Source of the DNA: Chloroflexota bacterium
Lineage (GTDB): Bacteria; Chloroflexota; Limnocylindria; Limnocylindrales; CSP1-4
Reading direction: 5' to 3'
Assembly (NCBI GenBank): GCA_017860675.1
Contig: JAGDMV010000036.1
Location: 1-12,151, forward strand
DNA: 12,151 nucleotides
Shown here: piece by piece, positions 1 to 9,782 of the stretch
Layout of the letters: every line of letters starts with the position of its first letter
How positions within the stretch are numbered: the stretch's first letter is position 1
Notes under the pieces: generated by a model
What the model saw: the letters and a program-made list of their open reading frames with translations, nothing else
What the model was told of the DNA's origin: nothing
Databases searched by the model: none
Position numbers and translations under genes: made by a program

Positions 1-42
1 ACCCAGGGTCGCCCGGCCTGCCGGCCGCTAGACTTGGCCACG

Positions 43-753
43 ATGAGGATAGGCCCGCCCGTCGACGGGCGCCCGGCCACCGGGAACGACGACGAGACGC
101 TCGGCGCCGGCGACGTCGTCGCCTTCCTGCGTCGCGCCGCGGCCGCCATCGCCCGCCATGAGGAGCTGCTCGACCGGCTCGACGCGGCCCTCGGCGACGG
201 CGACCACGGCACGAACATGCGGACCGGCCTCGAGGCGGTGCTGCGATCGCTCGGCGAGCAGGCTGCGCCGGGGGATGGGGCCGAGCCGGGCGAGATCCTG
301 CGACGGACGGGGCACGTGCTGGTCGAGAGCGTCGGTGGGGCAAGCGGGCCCCTGTACGGCACGGCCTTCATCGAGGCTGGCTTCGCCCTGGACGGCCGCC
401 GGCAGCTCGACCTGGCGGCGCTGGCCGACGGCCTCGACGCCGGCCGTCGTGCCCTCGCGCGGCGGGGTCGCTGCGCGGTCGGCGACAAGACGATCCTCGA
501 CGCGCTCGACCCGGCCACGACCGCCCTGTCCACGGCGGCGGCGAGCGGCTGTGGCCTCCGTGTCGGGCTGCGGCGGGCGGCCCATGCAGCGAGGGACGGG
601 ATGCGGGCCACCACGCCCCTGGTGGCCCGGCGCGGGCTGGCCCTCAGGCTCGGTGAGCGCTCGCGCGGCCACCAGGACCCGGGAGCGACCTCCTGCTACC
701 TGCTGGTCTGGGCGATGGCCGCCCGCCGCGACCCTCCCCTCATGGAGGGCTGA
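43..753 (+). CDS. DhaL-type dihydroxyacetone kinase ATP-binding subunit
   Basis: The protein is an all-helical DhaL/DAK2 domain, which in known systems binds ADP/ATP and two Mg ions and phosphorylates dihydroxyacetone held by DhaK. Numbered from ATG at 43 (236 aa), it shows the Mg/nucleotide signature LGDGDHGTNM at 50-59 with D47, D52, D54 and H55, then GGASGPLYG at 98-106, GDKTILDAL at 147-155 and GERSRGHQDPGATS at 204-217. All hallmark motifs are intact, so it should bind nucleotide. A TTG at 34 is an alternative start, and the frame stays open to the left edge, so the true start could lie outside the window; no clear Shine-Dalgarno precedes either codon. The first 20-25 residues precede the domain and look disordered. 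Its stop lies 3 nt before the sensor kinase gene. DhaK and the phosphoryl donor DhaM are not seen. The role is either dihydroxyacetone phosphorylation or, by analogy with DhaL control of DhaR, regulation of the adjacent kinase (inference). Confidence 0.85.
   Translation: MRIGPPVDGRPATGNDDETLGAGDVVAFLRRAAAAIARHEELLDRLDAALGDGDHGTNMRTGLEAVLRSLGEQAAPGDGAEPGEILRRTGHVLVESVGGASGPLYGTAFIEAGFALDGRRQLDLAALADGLDAGRRALARRGRCAVGDKTILDALDPATTALSTAAASGCGLRVGLRRAAHAARDGMRATTPLVARRGLALRLGERSRGHQDPGATSCYLLVWAMAARRDPPLMEG
744..749 (+). promoter_or_regulatory. Ribosome binding site of the sensor kinase gene
   Basis: GGAGGG lies 7 nt before the ATG at 757, inside the last codons of the DhaL gene. It supports this start for the kinase and suggests translation coupled to DhaL. 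Confidence 0.6.
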
Positions 754-756
754 GGG

Positions 757-2490
757 ATGGACATGGATGCCGACCTGCGCCGCCGGATCGCCGAGCTCGA
801 GGCCGAGCGGCGTCGCGTCTTCGACGAGGCCCAGCGCGAGGCCGACACGATGTTCGCCCAGTACCAGCTCAGCCAGCTGCTGGCCTCGGGCGACCCGCTG
901 GAGCCGCTGGCCGACGCCGTGCTGGCCGAGATCGGCCGGGCGACGGGCGCCGGCGCCGCGGCCCTCTGGCTGGCGTCTCCCGCCGGCGGCCCGGTCGAGA
1001 TCGTCGCGACGGCGGGCGTGGACCGCGGCGCGGACCTGCCCGCCCGGCTACCGGACGCCGCCGCGGTCGCGGCATGGGCGCGCGCGAGAGGCTGGTTCGG
1101 CGTGGCCTTGGAGGAGAGCCGCGGTGCCGCGGGGCGCGGTGTTGCCCGTGAGGCGATCGGGTTCGTGGCGGTGGCGCCGGCGCCGGGAACGGCCCTGGAC
1201 CCGGCCCACACGCGCTACCTCGGCCTGGTCCGGCGCGAGCTCGGCCTGGCCTTCCGCTCGGCCCAGCTGCGCGACAGCCTCGCCGGCGAGCGCGCCACGC
1301 TGGCCGCGATTCTCGAGGGAGCGAGCGACGCGATCGTGGCGGTCGACCCCGACCTGCGGATCGTGCGCCTGAACGCGGCGGCAGCCCGCCTCGTCGGGCG
1401 GCCGGCCCGCGAGGCCGTGGGCTGCACCTGCGCGACCTTCCTCGGCTGCGGCGACGGGCCCGACCGGCTGTGCGGGGCGCGCTGCCCGTTCGCCGAGGTG
1501 ATCGCCGGCGGGCGGGCGATCGCCAGCCGCGAGGAGCTTGTCCGCCACCGCGACGGGACCGAGATCCCGGTCTCGGCCAGCTACGCGCCGATGACCGGCA
1601 CTCATGCCGGCGCCGTCGCGGTCTTCCGCGATCTTCGCGCCGATCGCGCCCTCGACGATCTCAAGTCGAGCTTCGTGGCCACGATCTCGCACGAGCTGCG
1701 CACCCCGCTGGCCCTGATCAGCGGACACGCCCAGAGCCTGCTCCATCTCGACCTCGACGCCGAGGCCCGGCGCCGCCATCTCGTCCAGATCGGCGCCGCC
1801 GTCGATCGGCTGACGACGCTTGTCGACGAGGTGATGGACATCTCCCACCTCGAGAGTGACGGCTTCGTCCTCCATCGCCGCCCGGTCGACCTGGCAGGTG
1901 TCATCCGCGCGTTCGCGGCCGAGCAGGCCGAGCTGCCCGGTGCCCCGCCGGTGGCCGTGGACCTCGCCGACAACCTGCCGAAGGTGGACGTCGATCCCGT
2001 CCGGCTGCACCAGGTCCTGGCCAACCTCGCCGCCAACACCGCCAAGTACGGCGGGCGAGGCGCCCGGATCACGATCCGCGCTCGCCGGCCTGACCGGGAG
2101 ATGGCGGTGGTGACCTTCGCCGACAACGGCCGGGGCATCCCGCCGGAGGAGCAGGAGCACGCCTTCCAGCGCTTCTTCCGGGGGCAGGCGGTGCGCGAAT
2201 CGCGGGTCCCCGGCAGCGGTCTCGGCCTGTACATCTGCCGGCGGCTGGTGGAGGCGCACGGCGGCTGGATCCGGCTCGACGCGACCACCAGGGGCACCTC
2301 GATCTCGTTCGGCCTCCCAGTGGAGGTGCCGCGCGGGCGGGTCGCGGGACGGGCGCTCCCTGCCCCCGCGGTGGGGGCAGGCGCAACGGCAAGGGGCGAC
2401 GGGGCGGGCGCACCTGCATCCGCGGCCGGTGGTGCGGACCGCGACGGGACGCCGACCACCGGGGACCCCGTGGCCGGCCCGGGCCGATGA
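757..2490 (+). CDS. GAF-PAS sensor histidine kinase
   Basis: A 577-aa kinase with no visible membrane segment, so probably cytoplasmic. Order: a charged N-terminal coiled coil (about 1-35), a GAF-like domain (about 40-175), a PAS domain (about 180-295), a dimerisation/phosphoacceptor domain with SHELRTPL at 311-318 (phosphoacceptor H312), and an HATPase_c domain. The latter has the N box around N423-N426, G1 box DNGRGIP at 456-462, F box FQRFFRG at 470-476 and G2 box GSGLGL at 486-491. It autophosphorylates on H312 and should pass the phosphate to the next gene's product, with which it overlaps by 4 nt. The PAS domain carries five cysteines (C223, C225, C231, C239, C243; C-x-C-x5-C-x7-C-x3-C), suggesting a metal- or redox-dependent signal (inference). 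Residues from about 525 to the end are a Gly/Ala/Pro-rich tail outside the catalytic domain. The GAF-PAS order matches the sensory half of DhaR, and a DhaL gene lies directly upstream. Confidence 0.93.
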   Translation: MDMDADLRRRIAELEAERRRVFDEAQREADTMFAQYQLSQLLASGDPLEPLADAVLAEIGRATGAGAAALWLASPAGGPVEIVATAGVDRGADLPARLPDAAAVAAWARARGWFGVALEESRGAAGRGVAREAIGFVAVAPAPGTALDPAHTRYLGLVRRELGLAFRSAQLRDSLAGERATLAAILEGASDAIVAVDPDLRIVRLNAAAARLVGRPAREAVGCTCATFLGCGDGPDRLCGARCPFAEVIAGGRAIASREELVRHRDGTEIPVSASYAPMTGTHAGAVAVFRDLRADRALDDLKSSFVATISHELRTPLALISGHAQSLLHLDLDAEARRRHLVQIGAAVDRLTTLVDEVMDISHLESDGFVLHRRPVDLAGVIRAFAAEQAELPGAPPVAVDLADNLPKVDVDPVRLHQVLANLAANTAKYGGRGARITIRARRPDREMAVVTFADNGRGIPPEEQEHAFQRFFRGQAVRESRVPGSGLGLYICRRLVEAHGGWIRLDATTRGTSISFGLPVEVPRGRVAGRALPAPAVGAGATARGDGAGAPASAAGGADRDGTPTTGDPVAGPGR

Positions 2491-3215
2491 CGGGCGCGAA
2501 CCCCACCCCGCCCGGCCACGCCGAGCGCATCCTCGTCGTCGAGGACGAACCCGAGTTCGCCGAGCTCGCCGTCCTCTGGCTCGAGCGGCACGGCTGGCGG
2601 CCGCTGGTCGCGGCCGACGGCGGCGAGGCACTGCGCCTGGTCGACGAGGCCCGCCCCGACCTGGTCCTGCTCGACGTGGGGCTGCCTGGCCTCGACGGCT
2701 GGGGCGTCATCGAGCAGATCCGGGAGCGGAGCCGGGTCCCCATCCTGTTCGTCACCGCCCGCGACGCCGAGGCGGACAAGGTGCGCGGCCTGGGGCTCGG
2801 CGCCGACGACTACGTGACCAAGCCGATCAGCTTTCCCGAGCTGATGGCGAGGGTCGCCGCCGCGCTGCGGCGGGCCATCAGCTGGGGCGGCCTCGACGAC
2901 CAGGGCCAGGAGATCCGCCGTCCGGGCCTGGTTGTCGACGCGCGCAGCCACCAGGTGTACGCAGCCGGCCGGCCGGTCCATCTCAGCCCCACCGAGTACC
3001 GCCTCCTGGTCCGTCTCGCGGAGCGACCGGGCGAGGCCATCGGCCATGCCGACCTGCTGCGGACGGTCTGGGGACCGGGCTACGCGGACGATCTCCACGT
3101 GCTGCGGGTGACGATGCGCAACCTGCGGGCGAAGCTCGCCGAAGCGGCCCCCGGCCGCCGCTACGTGCTCACTGTCTACGGGATCGGCTACCGCTTCGCG
3201 CCCGCGCAGGAGTAG
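2487..3215 (+). CDS. OmpR/PhoB-family response regulator
   Basis: A 242-aa transcription factor controlled by phosphorylation. The receiver domain (about 14-125) has the acidic pair E19/D20, phosphoacceptor D63 in the LLDVGLPG motif, switch threonine T90 and conserved K112 in the TKP motif. A winged-helix DNA-binding domain follows (about 145-238). It has the usual LSPTEYRLL start, a recognition-helix region with HVLRVTMRNLRAKL, and the closing GIGYRF wing. The linker contains an unusual glycine/glutamine-rich stretch around 133-142. The start codon overlaps the kinase stop (ATGA), with no separate Shine-Dalgarno, so translation is probably coupled and the kinase is its partner. Target genes cannot be read from this window; the DhaL-kinase-regulator operon itself is a natural candidate. 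The gene converges with mfd. Confidence 0.95.
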   Translation: MTGANPTPPGHAERILVVEDEPEFAELAVLWLERHGWRPLVAADGGEALRLVDEARPDLVLLDVGLPGLDGWGVIEQIRERSRVPILFVTARDAEADKVRGLGLGADDYVTKPISFPELMARVAAALRRAISWGGLDDQGQEIRRPGLVVDARSHQVYAAGRPVHLSPTEYRLLVRLAERPGEAIGHADLLRTVWGPGYADDLHVLRVTMRNLRAKLAEAAPGRRYVLTVYGIGYRFAPAQE

Positions 3216-3268
3216 CGGCGGAGCCCACCTGCCCGGCTCGCGGCCGGGTCGTTGCCTTGGTCAGCGGC

Positions 3269-3283
3269 GCGGCGGGGCGCCGC
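3269..3283. terminator. Short GC hairpin between convergent genes
   Basis: GCGGCG-GGG-CGCCGC forms a perfect 6-bp stem with a 3-nt loop in the 70-nt gap between the response regulator stop and the mfd stop. It lies just past the mfd stop and about 55 nt past the regulator stop, so it could end transcription from both sides. There is no T-tract on either strand, and such stems arise easily by chance at this GC content, so the call is weak. Confidence 0.3.
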
Positions 3284-3285
3284 CC

Positions 3286-6992
<3,707 letters not shown>

Positions 6993-6996
<4 letters not shown>

Positions 6997-7676
6997 TCCG
7001 GCGTGCCGGGCCGGACCTTGCGCCAGCCGGTCCGTGTCCGCCGGATCCCGTCGGGGCCCGGCGGCCCGTCGACATCACCGGCCGGCGCGGTCCGCGCGTC
7101 GTCGGCCACCCGGAGGGTGAAGGCGTTGTAGCGGTTGGCCGCCTTCGACAGGCCGTCGCGGGCCCAGGCCTCCACCGCGTCCGCGCCCGCGTCGAGGAGC
7201 TCGTCAAGTCGCTGCCGCTCCGTCGGATGGAACACCGACAGGACGTGGTCGACCGCGTCGCGATCGGGCTCGCCGATGCCGATCCGCAGTCGGGGGAAGG
7301 CCTCGCTCTCGAGCTCGTCGATGATCGAGCGGAGGCCGTTGTGACCGCCGGCGCTGCCGCCCTCGCGGAAGCGCATCTTGCCGAACGGCAGGCTGAAGTC
7401 GTCGACGACAACGAGCAGCTCGTGCAGCGGCGCACGCTGGCGGGCGAGGACCTTGCGCACCGCGACCCCGGAGTCGTTCATGTAGGTCAGGGGCTTGGCC
7501 AGCACCAGGTCGAGCCCGCGGTAGTGACCCATCACCACGGCGGAGGCGTCCCGGTTCCTGCCCCGGCCGGCCCAGCCGGCTCGATCGGCGATCCGGTCGA
7601 GCACCATCCAGCCGATGTTGTGGCGGGTCCGTGCGTACTGCTCGCCCGGGTTGCCCAGGCCCACGACTATCTTCAC
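6993..7676 (-). CDS. pth: Peptidyl-tRNA hydrolase
   Basis: A 227-aa cytosolic esterase that releases tRNA from peptidyl-tRNA dropped by stalled ribosomes. The sequence starts with the family signature KIVVGLGNPG, followed by TRHNIGW with catalytic H19. Substrate-positioning residues are N9, N67 (in KPLTYMNDSG), D92 (in VVDD) and N113 (in GGHNG), matching the known Pth active site. The start is GTG at 7676, chosen because GGAGG lies 4 nt upstream (7681-7685) and because the family signature begins right there; the frame stays open far upstream but that region overlaps the protease gene in another frame. The protein is about 30 residues longer than usual. The extra residues form a Pro/Gly-rich and then Arg/Lys-rich C-terminal tail (about 197-227) of unknown use. 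It is coupled to mfd by a 4-nt overlap. Confidence 0.96.
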
Positions 7677-7680
7677 CCTG

Positions 7681-7685
7681 CCTCC
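7681..7685 (-). promoter_or_regulatory. Ribosome binding site of pth
   Basis: GGAGG on the - strand lies 4 nt before a GTG codon at 7676. It is what fixes the non-ATG start of pth, since no ATG lies close to the conserved N-terminal signature. Confidence 0.6.
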
Positions 7686-7800
7686 GTCGCCGCCGCGCCG
7701 CGCGCGGCACTCGCGCACGCCAAACGGGCCCGTGTCCGCGTCGGGCGGGCCCCGGGCGATGGTATCCCTTCGGGCGGGCCGGGGGCAGGCCGGGCAGCCA

Positions 7801-7818
7801 GCTGGGTGTCCACCCAGC
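7801..7818. repeat. Inverted repeat (stem-loop) in the protease-pth gap
   Basis: GCTGGGT-GTCC-ACCCAGC is a perfect 7-bp stem with a 4-nt loop, within the 254-nt stretch between the protease stop and the pth start. No T-tract follows on the - strand. It may be part of a terminator, an RNA processing site or an mRNA-stabilising element; the sequence alone does not decide. Confidence 0.4.
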
Positions 7819-7833
7819 CGGGCCGGACGCCGA

Positions 7834-7864
7834 CCGGCCCGCGTCCTCGGGGAGCGCGGGCCGG
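7834..7864. terminator. Strong 9-bp stem-loop downstream of the HtrA-like gene
   Basis: CCGGCCCGC pairs perfectly with GCGGGCCGG across a 13-nt loop that itself contains a CTC/GAG mini-stem. It lies 66 nt past the protease stop on the - strand and about 160 nt before the pth start. It could end the protease transcript, with a second stem at 7801-7818 behind it. There is no T-tract, so intrinsic termination in the classical form is not supported. The rest of 7677-7930 shows no coding potential that I trust. Confidence 0.35.
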
Positions 7865-7930
7865 CGTTCGAGAATGCCCGGAGCGGAGAGTGCGGCCGGG
7901 GCAGCGGAGGCGGCCGTCGGGCCGCCCGGG

Positions 7931-9541
7931 CTACGGCATCGACACCTTGAGCGTCTCGATGGCGTGGTCCGTGGCCATCAGGTCGCGGTCGCCGAGCACG
8001 ACGACCTGCGCCATGACGAGGTGGCTGCCGTCCTCCGGCTTCAGGACCACGACGTAGAAGGAGTTCGACGTGCCGCCGCAGTTGCGGTACGCGTCGAACT
8101 TGCCCGTGTAGCCGTAGGAGTTGAAGTCGAACCGCGAGTCGTAGGTGCAGTCCTTCTCGAAGGTCGTCTTCTGCGAGTCGAGCTCGCTCTCGACGGCCGT
8201 TCCGGCGAGTGCCGTCGACACGCCGAGGAAGATGCCGGGCACCGTGTACTCGTCGACCCAGGTGTCGTAGTTGGTCGAGGCGCCGATGCGTGCCCCGACG
8301 ACCTCGTCGTTGCGGGTCCAGTCGCCCGTGCTCGTGTCGGACCACTCGCTCGGCAGCTCGGTCGTCAGCCTGCCGTTCTCCTCGGAGACGGCTACGTAGG
8401 CGTAGTCGGCGGGCGCCGCGGTTGTGCCCGGCTCCGGCGTCGCACCGGAGGTCGGGGCCGGCGTGGCCTCGGGGTTGCCGCCGAGCGTCTCGACCAATGC
8501 CAGGGCCGGTCCGTTGAGATTCCCCTCGAGGACCTGGTTCGTGGTCGGGCGCCAGACCTGGATCTTCAGCTCGTCGGTCGGCTCGTGGGAGCGGAGGATG
8601 TCGCAGTAGTCGCCCATCGTGCCGTCGGCGGCCAGGGGCAGGCCCTCGATCCGGGTGATGAGGTCGCCGGGCTTGACGCCGGCCTCGTCGGCCGGCGAGC
8701 CGGAGGCGACGGAAGCCACCCAGATGCCGCTGTTGCCGGCATCGTCGGCCACCGCCTGCCCGTTCACACCGATCGAGGTCACGTCCTTGCCGGACCGCAG
8801 GTCGGACAAGACGCGGTTCACCTCCTTGACGCCGATGGCGAACGACTGGTCGGCCTGGTTTCCGGCGAACTCGACGGCCACGATCTGGCCGTCGGGGGTG
8901 ATGAGCGGCCCGCCGGAGTTGCCCCGGTTGGCCTGGGCGTCGTGCATGACCACGGTGTCGACGGAGGCCCAGGTCGTGTCGCCCGGGGCGTCGGCCTTGG
9001 ACACGATGCCCTTGGTGAGCGTGTACTCGGGCTCCCCCAGCGGGTAGCCGGCGAGGTAGACCTCCTGGCCGACCTTGGGGGCGGCCTCGTACCAGGAGAG
9101 GTACGGGAAGCCGTCGCCCTCGATGTCGATCACGGCCAGGTCGGAGCACTCCGACACGCCGAGGACCTTGGCGTTGTAGGTCCTGGTCGTGTCGCCGCCG
9201 ATCCAGACCTTGATCAGGGCGGCGCCGGTCACCACGTGGTTGTTGGTGACCGCGATTCCGGACGGATCGATGATCGCACCGGTGCCACGCCCGGCCCCGG
9301 TCGTCTCGCCCTCGCCGGGATCGACGAAGGTGCCCTGCGACTCGATCTGGACGACCGCCCCCTGGACGTCCTCGAGCTTGGACACGACGCCGGACGCGGC
9401 CGGCGGGCCGGCGCTGGCCTCCGCCGTGGCGCTGGGGCCGGCCGAGGGTGCCGGCGTCGCCGCCGCGCCGCAGCCGGCGAGGAGAAGGGATGCGACGAGG
9501 AGCGACACGAGCCGTGCCGCCTGGGCGCGCCGCCTGGACAT
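7931..9541 (-). CDS. HtrA/DegP-like lipoprotein serine protease with PDZ and extra C-terminal domain
   Basis: A 536-aa S1C-type trypsin-like protease predicted to act outside the cytoplasmic membrane on damaged envelope proteins. It begins with a basic stretch and hydrophobic core ending in lipobox LAGC (lipidated C24), then an Ala/Pro/Ser-rich linker (about 25-50). The protease domain (about 52-250) has the full triad: H102 in TNNHVV, D134 in SDLAVI and S209 in GNSGGP. A PDZ domain follows (about 255-340) and an Ala/Pro/Thr linker (about 355-378). The C-terminal domain (about 380-536) holds two cysteines, C465 and C488, which could form a disulfide; its start (ELPSEW) recalls PsbP/LpqN-like lipoprotein domains, a tentative resemblance. 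The ATG at 9541 is preferred over an in-frame start at 9706 because GGGAGG lies 7 nt upstream and a signal peptide begins there. The substrate is unknown. Confidence 0.9.
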   Translation of the reverse strand: MSRRRAQAARLVSLLVASLLLAGCGAAATPAPSAGPSATAEASAGPPAASGVVSKLEDVQGAVVQIESQGTFVDPGEGETTGAGRGTGAIIDPSGIAVTNNHVVTGAALIKVWIGGDTTRTYNAKVLGVSECSDLAVIDIEGDGFPYLSWYEAAPKVGQEVYLAGYPLGEPEYTLTKGIVSKADAPGDTTWASVDTVVMHDAQANRGNSGGPLITPDGQIVAVEFAGNQADQSFAIGVKEVNRVLSDLRSGKDVTSIGVNGQAVADDAGNSGIWVASVASGSPADEAGVKPGDLITRIEGLPLAADGTMGDYCDILRSHEPTDELKIQVWRPTTNQVLEGNLNGPALALVETLGGNPEATPAPTSGATPEPGTTAAPADYAYVAVSEENGRLTTELPSEWSDTSTGDWTRNDEVVGARIGASTNYDTWVDEYTVPGIFLGVSTALAGTAVESELDSQKTTFEKDCTYDSRFDFNSYGYTGKFDAYRNCGGTSNSFYVVVLKPEDGSHLVMAQVVVLGDRDLMATDHAIETLKVSMP

Positions 9542-9548
9542 CGACAAG

Positions 9549-9554
9549 CCTCCC
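9549..9554 (-). promoter_or_regulatory. Ribosome binding site of the HtrA-like gene
   Basis: GGGAGG on the - strand, 7 nt before ATG at 9541. It selects the start that gives a normal lipoprotein signal peptide rather than an arginine-rich 55-residue extension. Confidence 0.65.
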
Positions 9555-9560
9555 TGCCCG

Positions 9561-9586
9561 ATCCGCGGCCGGCCACGGTCGCGGAT
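9561..9586. repeat. Inverted repeat in the leader of the HtrA-like gene
   Basis: ATCCGCG and CGCGGAT form a 7-bp inverted repeat separated by 12 nt, about 20 nt upstream of the protease start. It could be a leader hairpin close to the ribosome binding site or an operator; no homologous site is known to me. The remaining 9542-9782 interval shows no convincing gene. Confidence 0.3.
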
Positions 9587-9660
9587 GCGGCCCGGGCCGG
9601 TCGCCCGGCCCCTTCGACCCGCGGGCCGCGCCTGAGCGGTCCGGTGGGGTCTCGTGGGCG

Positions 9661-9690
9661 AGGATAGGGATGCCGGGCGCTCGTCGGTAA
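9661..9690 (-). promoter_or_regulatory. Possible sigma-70-type promoter for the HtrA-like gene
   Basis: On the - strand, TTACCG (9685-9690) and TATCCT (9661-9666) are separated by 18 nt. This resembles -35 and -10 boxes and would place the transcript start about 110 nt upstream of the protease ATG. The match to consensus is partial, and this is the least GC-rich patch of the interval. The preceding gene may also read through. Confidence 0.3.
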
Positions 9691-9735
9691 GGGTCGAAGG
9701 TCCCATTGTGGCCGACGACGACTGGTACCAGCGGC

Positions 9736-9768
9736 GGTCGGCGGCGATGCTGCCACCGGGGGCCGACC
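9736..9768. terminator. Inverted repeat downstream of the uncharacterised gene
   Basis: GGTCGGC (9736-9742) pairs with GCCGACC (9762-9768) across 19 nt. It lies 14 nt beyond the stop of the 421-residue protein on the - strand. It is placed where a terminator would be, and a candidate promoter for the next gene follows, but there is no T-tract. A perfect 10-bp palindrome CTGGTACCAG lies next to it at 9722-9731. Confidence 0.3.
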
Positions 9769-9782
9769 AGCTCGCGAGCCCC

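Noticed and set aside
1..31. A short open frame ending in TAG at 29-31, possibly the tail of an upstream gene
   Set aside because: Only nine codons are visible, with no recognisable motif, so no gene can be claimed.
158..1372. A 404-codon open frame overlapping the DhaL and kinase genes
   Set aside because: Arg/Ser/Pro-rich frame-shifted reading of two genes whose own frames show complete domains.
9542..9706. A 55-residue N-terminal extension of the HtrA-like protein from an ATG at 9706
   Set aside because: The extension is Arg/Pro-rich and would bury the lipoprotein signal peptide; the ATG at 9541 has a good ribosome binding site.
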